A stretch of DNA of 64,000 nt from Trinickia caryophylli. GTDB lineage: Bacteria; Pseudomonadota; Gammaproteobacteria; Burkholderiales; Burkholderiaceae. Location: the NCBI RefSeq assembly GCF_034424545.1, contig NZ_CP139971.1:1922001-1986000 (forward strand), given 5' to 3'. Below the pieces are notes generated by a model. The model was not told where the DNA came from. It did not search any database and saw only the letters and a list, made by a program, of their open reading frames with translations. The translations under genes and the position numbers were made by a program. Below, one piece after another: positions 42,798-52,490 of the stretch (position 1 is its first letter; every line of letters begins with the position of its first letter).

Positions 42798-44852
42798 TTA
42801 CGCGGTGACGCGCCCAAGCGGACGCAACTCGACGTAATCGCCGAGCTCCTGGTACGAATACACGCGCAGCCAGGGCAGGTGCGCCTCGATCATCCGCCGC
42901 ACGTACCTGCGGATATCCATCGACGTGACCAGGGCAACCTGGTTGTGCGGCACGTCGCCCACATAGGTGCCGATCCGTTCGGCAAGCGTGCGGACCTCGT
43001 CGGGAGAGAGGGCAAGATAGTTGCCGGTGGGCGTTTGCTTGATCGACTGGCGGATGTGTTGTTCGAGGTCGTTCGTAAACAGCACAGCCTGCAGCGAGGG
43101 GGCGCCGCCGGTGGCGCTGTAGGCGATGTAACGGGAGAGATCGCCGCGCACATACTCGGTCAGCAGCAGCATGTCTTTTTCCTTGGGGCCCCAGTTCACG
43201 AGGCTCTCCATGATGCTGCGGGCGTTGCGGATCGGTACGTTCTCCTCGAGCAGGCGCCGCAGGACATCGGCAATGCGCTGCAGCGGCAGCGCCTTTTGCA
43301 CCTCGGCGATCAGTCCGGGGAAATCTGTGCCGAGCTGGTCGAGCACCCACTGCGTTTCCTGAATCCCGACGAAAAGCTTCGCGCGAGCACGCAACAGGGT
43401 GATCGTGTCGTTGGCGATGACTTGTTCCGCGCGCCAGACGGCCGCGCCGCCGAGCGGCTGGCGTTCCGCCGCCCAATAGCTTTCCGGCTGGCCGCCGGCG
43501 GCGCCCGCCTTTTCGCATTGCGCAGCCAGGGCGGGGTCGCTCGCTGCGCCGGGCACCATGACTTTTCCCGGGGGAACCTTGAACCGTGCGGTCGGCACGT
43601 CCTGCACCAGGATTTCGAACTCGCCCGGCTCGAGATCGGGCGCGGTCCACATCGTGATACCGGGAAATGGCAGGCCGACCTGTTCCTGAAGCGTGGTGCG
43701 CTGCGCCTCGAATGCGTCGTTGAGCGCGCTCGCGGAGAGGCGCTCCGCGAGGTCGGGCGCGAGCCGCACGCCGAGCGCACTCGTGAACTGCGGTGCGTGC
43801 TTGAGGATCGTCGGCGTATCGCCTTTCGAGCCCGCTCGCTGCAGCGCCATCACGGTCTTGCCCGACTGTGCCGACGAGGTGCCGTCGCCGCGCTGCCCGA
43901 GCCGGTAGCCCGCAAACGCGAGCAATGCGGAGAGCAACAGGAAAAGCTCCCACGGAAAGCCGGGCACCATCGCAAAGCCGAGAAGGAGCACGGACGCGAA
44001 ATACATCGCGCGCGCGTTGGTCCCGAGCTGGCGCAGCATGTCGTCGCCGAGAGAGCTGCCTTGCTTGGCCGTTTCGTCGGACACGCGCGTGATCATCACG
44101 CCCGCGGCAACCGCGATCAGCAGCGACGGGATCTGCGACACCATGGCATCGCCGATCGAGAGGATCGAGAAGCGGTTCGCCGCGTCGCCAGCGGTCATGT
44201 TGTGATAGGCCATGCCGACGGCAATGCCGGCGGTCATATTGACGAGCGTGATGATGAGGCCCGCGATCGCATCGCCTTTGACGAATTTCATCGCGCCGTC
44301 CATCCCGCCGTAGAGCTGACTTTCGACCGCGAGCCGCGCCCGCTTGCGGCGTGCTTCGTCGGGCGTCAGGATGTTCGCGCGCAAGTCGGCATCGATGCTC
44401 ATCTGCTTGCCGGGCAGAGCGTCGAGGGTAAAGCGCGCCCCGACTTCAGCAACGCGCTCCGAGCCTTTCGCGATCACGATGAACTGCACGGTCGTGATGA
44501 TGAGGAACACGACGAGGCCGACGACGAGATTGCCCCCGACCACGAGCTCGCCGAAACTCTCGATGATATGCCCTGCGTCGGCGTGCAGCAGGATCGACTT
44601 GGTCGACGCTATGTTCAGCGACAACCGGTAGAGCGTGGTGAACAGCAGCACTGAAGGAAATGCCGAGAGCTGCGTGATCGAGGGCACGTACATGGTGACC
44701 ATCAACAGCACGACGCTGATGCAGATGTTTACCGAAAGCAAGGCGTCGATGATGACCGGTGGCAGCGGCAGAATCATGAGCGCGACGATCGCGGTGACGA
44801 GCGCCGCAATGCCGATCTCGCCGCTCGCGGGTAGCTTCAGGTTCTTGAGCAT
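42798..44852 (-). CDS. sctV: Type III export gate protein SctV
   Basis: A 684-residue protein with seven or eight N-terminal transmembrane helices (15-330) and the FHIPEP-family motif region (GARFTLDALPGKQMSIDADL). The large cytoplasmic ring domain (360-684) includes NVPIRNARSIMESLVNW. ATG 44852 follows GGAG. It forms the nonameric ring that receives substrates. Confidence 0.97.
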   Translation of the reverse strand: MLKNLKLPASGEIGIAALVTAIVALMILPLPPVIIDALLSVNICISVVLLMVTMYVPSITQLSAFPSVLLFTTLYRLSLNIASTKSILLHADAGHIIESFGELVVGGNLVVGLVVFLIITTVQFIVIAKGSERVAEVGARFTLDALPGKQMSIDADLRANILTPDEARRKRARLAVESQLYGGMDGAMKFVKGDAIAGLIITLVNMTAGIAVGMAYHNMTAGDAANRFSILSIGDAMVSQIPSLLIAVAAGVMITRVSDETAKQGSSLGDDMLRQLGTNARAMYFASVLLLGFAMVPGFPWELFLLLSALLAFAGYRLGQRGDGTSSAQSGKTVMALQRAGSKGDTPTILKHAPQFTSALGVRLAPDLAERLSASALNDAFEAQRTTLQEQVGLPFPGITMWTAPDLEPGEFEILVQDVPTARFKVPPGKVMVPGAASDPALAAQCEKAGAAGGQPESYWAAERQPLGGAAVWRAEQVIANDTITLLRARAKLFVGIQETQWVLDQLGTDFPGLIAEVQKALPLQRIADVLRRLLEENVPIRNARSIMESLVNWGPKEKDMLLLTEYVRGDLSRYIAYSATGGAPSLQAVLFTNDLEQHIRQSIKQTPTGNYLALSPDEVRTLAERIGTYVGDVPHNQVALVTSMDIRRYVRRMIEAHLPWLRVYSYQELGDYVELRPLGRVTA

Positions 44853-44871
44853 GTTCGGCTCCAAGTGGTGT

Positions 44872-45945
44872 TCAACGAGCTTCGGACGAGGGTGCGCTCT
44901 GGCCGATCGCATCGACCCAGCGCAGGATGGCTGCAACCACCTCGAACAGCTCCGATGGAATCGGTCGGTTCTCGGCAACTTTGTGCAGGGCGCGGGCGAC
45001 GGGAGGATTCGCGACGATCGGTATCTGGTGCCGTGTCGCAAGCGCGCGAATCTCGAATGCGGCGCTGTCGACGCCTTTGGCGAGAACGATCGGAAGCGGT
45101 GTTTCCCCGCGAACGTAGCGCAGGGCCACCGCGTAATGCGTGGGATTGACGACCACCACGTTGGCGCGGCCCACTGCGCTCGAAAAGCCTTCGCCACCGC
45201 CGTTGACGAGCTCCTTGGCGCGTTTGCGCCGCTCTTGCTTGAGCTTCGGCTCGCCCTCGCGTTCCTTCAGGTCCCGCTTGACCTCGTCCTTCGACATGCG
45301 TTGCGAGCGAATCATGAGCCAGTGCTGGATTTTCCAGTCGAGCACGCCGATCACCACGAACAGAATGCCGGCCGCGAACAGCAGCTTCAGCAGCGCGCGC
45401 CACAGGATTTGCGTGAGGGCAGCGAGCGGCTCGTACATCGCGGACGTGATCAGCGGAAACAGCGAGACGATCACTTGCCAGAGTGCGGCGGCGATCAGCG
45501 CCGCCTTGACGGTCATCTTCAGCAGATCGATGACCGCACGCTTCGAAAAGATCTGTTTGAGGCCCGTTGCGGGGGAGAGTCGATCCATCTTCGGCATGAC
45601 CGGATCGAACGAGACCTGCAGGCCGACCTGCGCACCGAGCGAGAGAGCCGCCGCCAGCGCGGCGACGAGGCTGATTGCGCAGCAGATGATTGCGCCATTG
45701 GCCAAGGTATGGGTGAGCACGGACCAGAGACCCTGCATCGAGCGCTCCGACGCGCAGAAGTCGATCACGAGCGTGATGTCCTGATGGAGCACGTCGAGTA
45801 GCGGCCGCCATGCGAACGTGAGGAGCGCGACCGTTACGAGCACGAGCACCGCCGAAACCAGGTCGACGCTTTTCGCCACGGTGCCCTTCTTACGTGCTTC
45901 CTTCAGCTTGCGCCGGGTGGGCTGTTCGGTCTTTTCGTCGCTCAT
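44872..45945 (-). CDS. sctU: Type III autoprotease and export switch protein SctU
   Basis: A 357-residue protein with four transmembrane helices and a cytoplasmic domain with NPTH autocleavage motif (267-270). Start MSDEKTEQPTRRKLKEARKKG is typical. It is first gene of the leftward operon behind the PIP box at 46029-46053, followed by sctV after 19 bases. Confidence 0.97.
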   Translation of the reverse strand: MSDEKTEQPTRRKLKEARKKGTVAKSVDLVSAVLVLVTVALLTFAWRPLLDVLHQDITLVIDFCASERSMQGLWSVLTHTLANGAIICCAISLVAALAAALSLGAQVGLQVSFDPVMPKMDRLSPATGLKQIFSKRAVIDLLKMTVKAALIAAALWQVIVSLFPLITSAMYEPLAALTQILWRALLKLLFAAGILFVVIGVLDWKIQHWLMIRSQRMSKDEVKRDLKEREGEPKLKQERRKRAKELVNGGGEGFSSAVGRANVVVVNPTHYAVALRYVRGETPLPIVLAKGVDSAAFEIRALATRHQIPIVANPPVARALHKVAENRPIPSELFEVVAAILRWVDAIGQSAPSSEAR

Positions 45946-45991
45946 GAGCGCTCCGTTACGCCTCGCGCGAGGCCAGATCATGCGTGGCGGC

Positions 45992-46053
45992 AAGATAGCG
46001 CGGCGATATCAGCGCAAGGCGAAGGCGGGCGAAGGCGCAGCGGGCTTCCCGAA
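45992..46053 (-). promoter_or_regulatory. PIP box and -10 element of the sctU operon
   Basis: On the minus strand TTCGG-N15-TTCGC (46053-46029), then 31 bases and TATCTT (45997-45992). It drives sctU-sctV-sctP-sctQ-sctR-sctS-hpaA. It stands back-to-back with the PIP box of hrpB1, 46 bases apart. Confidence 0.88.
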
Positions 46054-46099
46054 GCGTGCGCGCGGCTGCCGGGTGGCGTGCAGTGGTTGAAGGGGCGGC

Positions 46100-46161
46100 T
46101 TCGCGAGCCGAGGGATGGCTTCGCACTTCGAGGCAGCGGTGCAAATGCCATTTGCTACTTT
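46100..46161 (+). promoter_or_regulatory. PIP box and -10 element of the hrpB operon
   Basis: TTCGC (46100-46104), 15 bases, TTCGC (46120-46124), then 31 bases and TACTTT (46156-46161). It precedes the hrpB1 start at 46228 and should drive the eight-gene rightward operon to sctT. Confidence 0.88.
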
Positions 46162-46227
46162 GGCAGCGTGCAAGGCAGTCGTATTCCCGATATCGGGCAC
46201 TCCCACTACCTGAAGGCGGACTTGAAA

Positions 46228-46827
46228 ATGGATGGCAAACCCGAGTACATGAAGTGCAGCAACAAGCTCGTAGGTGCGATGCGCGAGGTCGTGCGTCTCG
46301 CACTGGTCGACAAGTTTCCGAATCCGCGCATGGCGAGCGATGAAGCGGAGTATCTGCTCGATGCGCTCCATACGATACATCCGGCGCGGGCCGAGCTGAT
46401 CCTTTACGACGGCTTCGTGCATATCGTGCATCGCAATTGGATCGAGGCGATCGCCGTGTTCGAAGGGCTTGCCTCGCGCGGCGAGTGCATGCCCGGCAGC
46501 AAGGCGATGCTCGTGTACTGCCTGGCGGCAAGCGGCAACACGGATTGGCGCATCGTGGCGGGAAGGATGCGCGAGGACGAAAGCAGCTTGACCGAGGACG
46601 CGCGCGTGCTGCTCGATTCCGTCGAGCTGCGCGAGGAGCTGGAGCGCGCGAATCGCGACGCTCAGGCCACCGGGGCCTTCCATATGACGGAATCGATGAA
46701 GCGCCTGCGCGATCGCCTCGGTATCAAGGTGCCCACCGCGCAGGACGAGGCCAACGCCGAGGCCGGCGGCGATCGGCAGCCTGGCTCGTTATCGAGCGCC
46801 GAAGACAGTCAGTATCTGCGCCTTTGA
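46228..46827 (+). CDS. hrpB1: HrpB1/HrpK-family T3SS protein
   Basis: A 199-residue, mainly helical TPR-like protein (NWIEAIAVFEGLASRGECMPG is the clearest repeat) with an acidic tail. HrpB1 of Hrp2 systems heads the same operon and is needed for secretion; it has been described as a peptidoglycan-binding periplasmic protein, though no Sec signal is seen here. An open frame continues upstream across the PIP box; ATG 46228 is chosen because it lies downstream of the -10 element. Confidence 0.82.
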   Translation: MDGKPEYMKCSNKLVGAMREVVRLALVDKFPNPRMASDEAEYLLDALHTIHPARAELILYDGFVHIVHRNWIEAIAVFEGLASRGECMPGSKAMLVYCLAASGNTDWRIVAGRMREDESSLTEDARVLLDSVELREELERANRDAQATGAFHMTESMKRLRDRLGIKVPTAQDEANAEAGGDRQPGSLSSAEDSQYLRL

Positions 46828-46859
46828 GTCCGACGTCCGCTTTTCCGAAGGAGCCTACG

Positions 46860-47267
46860 ATGAACTCGCCTCTCCCGATATACGAAGTCCAACAAGCGCT
46901 GGCGTATGCCCCCGATGCCACCGGGGTCAACGCTCCGGTCATGCCGGTCGCAGTGCCGCGCGACGCCGCCGCGAGCTTCGAGCAGATGATGCAGCGAGGC
47001 GTGAGCGCCGCTCCGGAGCCGCACGGCTCCAAGGCGGGGTCGCTCGCCACGGAGTTGATTCTCAGCGAGGACGCGGCGTTGCAGACGGTTTCGAACGATG
47101 CGCTCTACATGCTGAACCACGCGGACGAAATGTCGTTCAACCAGATCGCCGCCGCGTCCGTGCAGATGCAGATCGAGACGTCGAGCCTGCAGGTCGACAT
47201 GTCGATGAAGATCAGTGTGGTGGAGTCGTCGAAAGGCGCCCTGGAAACCTTGATGAAGAACCAGTGA
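46860..47267 (+). CDS. sctI: Inner-rod protein SctI/HrpB2
   Basis: A 135-residue protein with a GAAGGAG ribosome site before ATG 46860. The C-terminal helix (about 85-132, VQMQIETSSLQVDMSMKIS, then SSKGALETLMKNQ) is the conserved rod-forming part of HrpB2. An early type III substrate that connects the export gate to the needle or pilus. Confidence 0.85.
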   Translation: MNSPLPIYEVQQALAYAPDATGVNAPVMPVAVPRDAAASFEQMMQRGVSAAPEPHGSKAGSLATELILSEDAALQTVSNDALYMLNHADEMSFNQIAAASVQMQIETSSLQVDMSMKISVVESSKGALETLMKNQ

Positions 47268-47269
47268 CC

Positions 47270-48112
47270 ATGAACCGTCGTCCCCGTATCGGCAGCCGTG
47301 CGAGCCTCTTTGCAGGCGTCGTGCTTTGCATCGCGCTTGCCGGCTGCAAGCAGGAGCTATATGGCAACCTCAGCGAGCAGGATTGCAACGAGATCGTCGC
47401 GGCGCTGCTGCAGGCGGGCATCGACGCGAAGAAGGAGAGTGCGGACGGCGGCAAGACGTGGAGCGCCCAGGTCGACAGCACGTATATCGTGCAGGCGATG
47501 AACGTGTTGCGCGAGCGCGGGCTGCCCGGGCACAAGTTCGACGATCTCGGCGCGCTTTTCAAGAAGGACGGGCTCGTGTCGACGCCCACCGAAGAACGCG
47601 TGCGCTTCATCTACGGCGTCTCGCAGGAGCTTTCGCAGACACTCTCGCAGATCGACGGCGTGGTCGTTGCGCGCGTTCACATCGTGCTGCCGGATAACGA
47701 TCCGCTCGCGATGCATGTGAAGCCGTCTTCGGCGTCGGTGTTCATCAAGTATCTGCCGACAGCGAACCTGGCCACGATCGAGCCGCAGATCAAGAACCTC
47801 GTCGTGCATAGTGTCGAGGGGCTCTCGTACGACAAGGTGAGCCTGACCGCCGTCGCCGGCAGCCCGCTCGACATTGCGGCGCGCGAGCAGTCGGGGGGCG
47901 GCGTGACACGCTGGATCGCGCTCGCCGTGTTCGTGCTTGCGGGCCTCGCACTGCTCGTCGCTGCGGGGCGCAAGAAGGGCAGCCGCTCGGGTGGCACCGA
48001 CGAAACGGCGGGGCGCGAGGAACCGCATGGGAATGCGGCGGAGCGCCTTGCCGCGAAACTGCCGGTCGGCCCGTTCCGTGCCCGGCAGCCCGCCGACGGC
48101 GCACCGCGCTGA
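47270..48112 (+). CDS. sctJ: Inner-membrane ring lipoprotein SctJ
   Basis: A 280-residue lipoprotein with lipobox LAGC (C26), the two ring-building domains of the YscJ/PrgK family (KQELYGNLSEQDCNEIVAALL, VARVHIVLPDNDPL) and a C-terminal transmembrane helix (about 218-238). ATG 47270 overlaps nothing but begins three bases after the sctI stop; an in-frame GTG at 47264 is less likely. Confidence 0.96.
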   Translation: MNRRPRIGSRASLFAGVVLCIALAGCKQELYGNLSEQDCNEIVAALLQAGIDAKKESADGGKTWSAQVDSTYIVQAMNVLRERGLPGHKFDDLGALFKKDGLVSTPTEERVRFIYGVSQELSQTLSQIDGVVVARVHIVLPDNDPLAMHVKPSSASVFIKYLPTANLATIEPQIKNLVVHSVEGLSYDKVSLTAVAGSPLDIAAREQSGGGVTRWIALAVFVLAGLALLVAAGRKKGSRSGGTDETAGREEPHGNAAERLAAKLPVGPFRARQPADGAPR

Positions 48113-48151
48113 CCGGTACCCGAGGGCTGCAGCCGCGGAGGGCGCACGACG

Positions 48152-48841
48152 ATGGATATCGACAAGCACGGTAGCGTCGCCTTTGAGATCGCACGTCGCC
48201 TCGCGCAGTACCAGGCGAATCGGGTTGCGCTGCTCGAATGGATCGAGCCGGGCTGGCTGCCGCGCGCGTGGCGGCAGCAGCCGGTGGCGGCGAGCGCGAA
48301 TCTCGCGCGGGAACGTGCGAGGGCGGTCGAAGCATGGCTCACCCAGCAGGGCACGCCGGTGCCCGCCTTTCAGCGTTTTCGCGGTGACGATGGCCTGCTC
48401 GGCGGCCTCGAACTCGACGACGCACTGGGCGCGCTCTGTCTGCGAGCCCTGTATTTCCGGCGGGCAGAACTGCGCTATTGGGTCGATCGCGAGAGCCGCG
48501 AAAAAGTGGCGTATTGGCTCGGCCGATGCGGCGCCGCGGCGCTGCGTTGGCTGATAGAGACGCCGCACCCGCAGCCGGTGGAGCGGTTGATCCGCGATTT
48601 CGGCATGCTGCCGCTCGATCATCTCGACGAATTTTCGCTGAGCTGGGAGGGTTTCTGTCTTTTCAGGGCAAGCGGGCTGTGCGAGCCCGCGTCGCCGGCT
48701 GCGCTACTGCGCTACGCATGGCCGCGCGATGCGGTGCCGCCGCCCTGGCTGCACGTGAACGATGCGGATTCAACACACGAAGACAGCGTGCGGGTCCTGA
48801 AGCGGTTCGACGATTTCTATGCGAAGGAGAGCACGACATGA
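48152..48841 (+). CDS. sctK: SctK/HrpB4-like sorting-platform adaptor
   Basis: A 229-residue protein of the variable SctK class, recognised by place (sctJ-sctK-sctL), size and the HrpB4-like pattern (RYWVDRESREKVAYWLG, then WLIETPHPQPVERL). It would link the SctQ pods to the SctD ring. Its stop overlaps sctL by four bases. Confidence 0.8.
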   Translation: MDIDKHGSVAFEIARRLAQYQANRVALLEWIEPGWLPRAWRQQPVAASANLARERARAVEAWLTQQGTPVPAFQRFRGDDGLLGGLELDDALGALCLRALYFRRAELRYWVDRESREKVAYWLGRCGAAALRWLIETPHPQPVERLIRDFGMLPLDHLDEFSLSWEGFCLFRASGLCEPASPAALLRYAWPRDAVPPPWLHVNDADSTHEDSVRVLKRFDDFYAKESTT

Positions 48842-49695
48842 TCATCTGGCTCAGGCAACCGGGCACGGAACGCGCAACGCGCGGCAGCGGCGCGGGCGTC
48901 GGCGTGCAATCGGACGTCGTGCCGCGCGAAGCCCTTGCATTGCTCTCGCAGCTCGACGCAGGCTATGTCGCTTTGCAGCACCAGCACGCGGAAGTGATGG
49001 CCCAGGCCGCGCGCGACGTGGATGCGATGCTCGCGGCCGCGCGCGCGGATGCGGAGGCGTTGCGAGCCGAAGCACGCGAAGAATACGATACGGCGCAACG
49101 GCGCGGATACGACGCGGGCTGCCGAGATGCACTCTCGCAATGGTACGCGCGCACCGCGCAATTGCTCGAGCAGCGTTACGAACTGCAGATGTCGCTGAGA
49201 CAGCGCGTTGCCGAACTGGTGGTGTCCGCGGTAGAGAAGATCGTTGCCAACGAGCGTCCCGCTGCGCTCTTCGCGCGCGCCGCGGAGGTGGTCGAACGCA
49301 TTGTCGAAGGGAGCCGTACCCTGCAGGTGCGGGTGCATCCCGACGAGCGCGACGCCGCTGTCGAGGAATTCGCGCGCGCAGTCGCGCAATGGCGCGAGCG
49401 CGGACAGCTCGTGCAGTTGACCGTGCAATCGGACCGCTCGCTGGAGCCGGGCGCATGCGTGTGCGATACCGATATCGGCTCGGTCGACGCGAGCCTGAAG
49501 GTTCAGATCGAAGCCGTGCGCATGGCTGTCGACGCCGCGCTGCGGCGCGTCGCGAGCGAGTCGGGTGTGCCGGGTGTGCCGGGCGAGCTTGCGCAGGACG
49601 CATTCGCCGAGGTCAGGACACATCCGGCGGCCGGGGCCGAACCGGCGCCATCCGGCCAGACGGGCGCTGACGCCGGTGCAGAGGTGACCGCATGA
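48838..49695 (+). CDS. sctL: ATPase regulator (stator) SctL/HrpB5
   Basis: A 285-residue protein with an N-terminal region, a long Ala/Arg/Glu coiled-coil (45-130) and a FliH/SctL C-domain (140-235, RQRVAELVVSAVEKIVANE). The Gly/Ala-rich tail (245-285) is longer than usual. It connects the SctN ATPase with SctQ. Confidence 0.88.
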   Translation: MIIWLRQPGTERATRGSGAGVGVQSDVVPREALALLSQLDAGYVALQHQHAEVMAQAARDVDAMLAAARADAEALRAEAREEYDTAQRRGYDAGCRDALSQWYARTAQLLEQRYELQMSLRQRVAELVVSAVEKIVANERPAALFARAAEVVERIVEGSRTLQVRVHPDERDAAVEEFARAVAQWRERGQLVQLTVQSDRSLEPGACVCDTDIGSVDASLKVQIEAVRMAVDAALRRVASESGVPGVPGELAQDAFAEVRTHPAAGAEPAPSGQTGADAGAEVTA

Positions 49696-51053
49696 GCGAC
49701 GTCTCTCAACGCGCCCGGCTCGACGCGGCGGGGCTCGACGCTTTGATTCAGCTCACGGATACGATCGAAAAGGAGTTCGAACGCGCAGCGCACCTTTCGA
49801 CGCGGGGCAAGGTCATGGAGGCGTTGGGCACGTTGATTCGCGTGAGCGGCATCGACGTGCGTTATGGCGAACTCTGCGAGCTGAGGACGGGGCACGGCGA
49901 GTTGATGCAATACGCCGAGGTGGTGGGTTTTTCCCGCGATACCGTCCTGCTTTCGCCGTTCGGGCGGCTCGACGGCCTATCGCGCGATACGCAGGTAGTG
50001 GCCCTGCGTCGGCCGCTGGCGATCCCGGTGGGGCCGGCACTCTTCGGGCGGGTTGTCGACAGCATGGGGCAGCCGATCGACGGGCGCGGCCCCATCGAGA
50101 CGGAGCAAACCGCCGCGCTTTACGCGGCTCCGCCCGATGCGATGAGCCGACCGCTGCTCGATCGCCCGCTCGATACGGGCGTGCGCGTGGTCGACGGAAT
50201 GATGACCCTCGGCGAGGGCCAGCGTGTCGGCATTTTCGCGCCGGCCGGCGTCGGCAAGAGCACGCTGATGGGGATGTTCGCCCGCGGTACGCGCTGCGAC
50301 CTCAATGTGATCGCCCTGATCGGCGAGCGTGGCCGTGAAGTTCGGGAATTCATCGAGCAGATCCTCGGGCCCGAGGGGATCGCGCGATCTGTCGTGGTGT
50401 GTGCCACGTCCGACCGCTCGTCGATCGAACGCGTGAAGGCAGCCTATTCGGCCACCGCCATTGCCGAGTACTTCCGCAACCGGGGTATGCGGGTCCTGCT
50501 GATGATGGACTCGCTGACGCGCTTTGCGCGCGCGCAACGCGAGATCGGCCTTGCGGCGGGCGAGCCGCCTGCGCGACGCGGCTTTCCGCCTTCGATCTTC
50601 GCCGAGCTGCCGCGCTTACTGGAGCGCGCAGGGCTGTCGGAGCACGGCTCGATCACGGCGCTTTATACGGTGCTGGCCGAAGATGAATCGGGCAGCGATC
50701 CGATCGCCGAGGAAGTGCGCGGCATTCTCGATGGCCATATGATCCTGTCGCGCGAGATCGCCGCGCGCAACCAATACCCGGCGATCGACGTGCTGGCCAG
50801 CCTCTCGCGCGTGATGCCGCAGGTCACCGACAGCGCACACCGGGAAGCCGCCGGGCACGTGCGGCGCCTGCTCGCGAAGCACCGCGAGATCGAGACGCTG
50901 CTCCAGCTCGGCGAATACCGTGCGGGCGGCGACCCGGTTGCCGACGAGGCGGTGCGCAAGATCGAGGCCATCAGGCAGTTTCTCTGCCAGCGCACCGACG
51001 AGTTCAGCGCCCGCGACGCGACGCTTGCCGCACTGCGCGGCTTGCACGCGTGA
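49692..51053 (+). CDS. sctN: Type III secretion ATPase SctN
   Basis: A 453-residue ATPase of the FliI/F1-beta family. The P-loop is FAPAGVGKSTL (182-192), followed by IGERGREVREFIE, Walker B MRVLLMMDSLTRFARAQRE and a C-terminal helical domain. The start overlaps sctL by four bases. It unfolds and detaches chaperones from secreted proteins. Confidence 0.97.
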   Translation: MSDVSQRARLDAAGLDALIQLTDTIEKEFERAAHLSTRGKVMEALGTLIRVSGIDVRYGELCELRTGHGELMQYAEVVGFSRDTVLLSPFGRLDGLSRDTQVVALRRPLAIPVGPALFGRVVDSMGQPIDGRGPIETEQTAALYAAPPDAMSRPLLDRPLDTGVRVVDGMMTLGEGQRVGIFAPAGVGKSTLMGMFARGTRCDLNVIALIGERGREVREFIEQILGPEGIARSVVVCATSDRSSIERVKAAYSATAIAEYFRNRGMRVLLMMDSLTRFARAQREIGLAAGEPPARRGFPPSIFAELPRLLERAGLSEHGSITALYTVLAEDESGSDPIAEEVRGILDGHMILSREIAARNQYPAIDVLASLSRVMPQVTDSAHREAAGHVRRLLAKHREIETLLQLGEYRAGGDPVADEAVRKIEAIRQFLCQRTDEFSARDATLAALRGLHA

Positions 51054-51093
51054 GCGCCGTGGCGGATGGCGACTCGCGCGGCAAAGGAGAACA

Positions 51094-51627
51094 ATGATGA
51101 AAGACGCGCGCTTCAAAGCATTTTCGGTGATAAAGAGCCGTCTTTTGCGGGCACGCGATGGGTTGCGCGAAACGCTGGTCGAGCAACAGAACGAACGCGA
51201 CGAGGCGAACGCGCAGCTTGCCGAACAGCAGGACGTGCTTGCGCGCGCCGTGGCGGAGGTCGAGCGGCGCAAGACGCGCATCGACAGCCTGCTCGACGGC
51301 CGTCGGCCCGTGCGCATCGAAGAACTACTCGACTGGGAGAAGCTGCTGGCCGATGCGCATGCGCAGCGCGGGCGCGAACTCGAGACGCTGGGGCGGATGC
51401 GCGACGGCGTCGCGGCGATCGAGCAAAAGATTGCGACGACGCGTGCCGCGATACTTCGCCACGACGTGCGCATCGACTTGTGCGACGCTCGCCTGGAGCG
51501 CCTGCGCCGTGCCGCCGAAGCGCAAGCCGACGACGTGCAGGACGAGGAGAGCGAGGAGGCCTATGTCGCTCGCGGAATCGCGCGGAACGCCAGGAAGCAG
51601 CGCTTGGAAACCGAGGTCGCGCGATGA
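51094..51627 (+). CDS. sctO: Stalk protein SctO/HrpB7
   Basis: A 177-residue almost entirely coiled-coil protein (heptads through 15-150; NERDEANAQLAEQQDVLAR). It fits the SctO/HrpB7 stalk between ATPase and export gate. AAAGGAG precedes ATG 51094. The stop overlaps sctT by four bases. Confidence 0.85.
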   Translation: MMKDARFKAFSVIKSRLLRARDGLRETLVEQQNERDEANAQLAEQQDVLARAVAEVERRKTRIDSLLDGRRPVRIEELLDWEKLLADAHAQRGRELETLGRMRDGVAAIEQKIATTRAAILRHDVRIDLCDARLERLRRAAEAQADDVQDEESEEAYVARGIARNARKQRLETEVAR

Positions 51628-52433
51628 TCGATCCGTTCTCGACCGGCATTCCCCAGTTCGGTCACTTGCTGCTCCAGTTCCTGATCCTGGTGGCCGTAAG
51701 CGGTCTGCGCCTGCTCGTGCTGCTGACGATCTTCCCGCCGACGGGCGGTGAACTGATCACGAAGCGCATTCGCAACGCGATGGTCATGTTGTGGTCGGTC
51801 TACATCGCGTACGGCCAACAGGCCTTGCTGACGAAGCTGCACGGCGAGTTCCTGCTGCTGGTGGTCGTGAAGGAGGCGGTGATCGGACTCGTGATCGCGT
51901 TCGTCGCATCACCGGTGTTCTGGGTTGCCGAGGCCGTCGGCACCTATATCGATGACCTCACCGGCTATAACAACGTGCAGATATCGAACCCGAGCCTGGG
52001 CCAGCAGACCACGCTCACGTCCACGTTGTTGATGCAATGCGCGACGGTCGCGTTCTGGACCCTCGGAGGCATGACGTTTCTGCTCGGGGCGGTGTTCCAG
52101 ACGTACGTCTGGTGGCCGCTCGGCAGCCTCGCGCCCGTTCCGCGCGCGTTCATCGAGTCGTTCGTGATGCAGCAGGCTGACTCGCTGATGGCCTCCATTG
52201 CGAAGCTGGCCGCGCCGGCGGTGCTGCTATTGCTGCTCGTCGATGTTGGCGTGGGTCTGCTTTCGCGGATTGCGTCGAAGCTCGATCTCGTGTCGCTCGC
52301 GCAGCCTGTCAAGGGCGCGCTCGCCGTGCTGCTGCTCGCGCTGATGATCGGCGTGTTCATCGGGCAGGTGAAGGATCAGGTCGCGCTGTTGCATATCGGC
52401 GATCAACTGCACGCGCTCGCGCTGTTGAAGTAA
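51624..52433 (+). CDS. sctT: Type III export gate protein SctT
   Basis: A 269-residue inner-membrane protein with six or more hydrophobic helices and the family pattern (GTYIDDLTGYNNVQISNPSLG). It ends the hrpB operon. No terminator-like structure is evident in the 57 bases that follow. Confidence 0.94.
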   Translation: MIDPFSTGIPQFGHLLLQFLILVAVSGLRLLVLLTIFPPTGGELITKRIRNAMVMLWSVYIAYGQQALLTKLHGEFLLLVVVKEAVIGLVIAFVASPVFWVAEAVGTYIDDLTGYNNVQISNPSLGQQTTLTSTLLMQCATVAFWTLGGMTFLLGAVFQTYVWWPLGSLAPVPRAFIESFVMQQADSLMASIAKLAAPAVLLLLLVDVGVGLLSRIASKLDLVSLAQPVKGALAVLLLALMIGVFIGQVKDQVALLHIGDQLHALALLK

Positions 52434-52490
52434 CCCCGACGCGCCGCGCGGGACTGGACGCGGCGCACGACACGCACCGAGGAGGCATCG

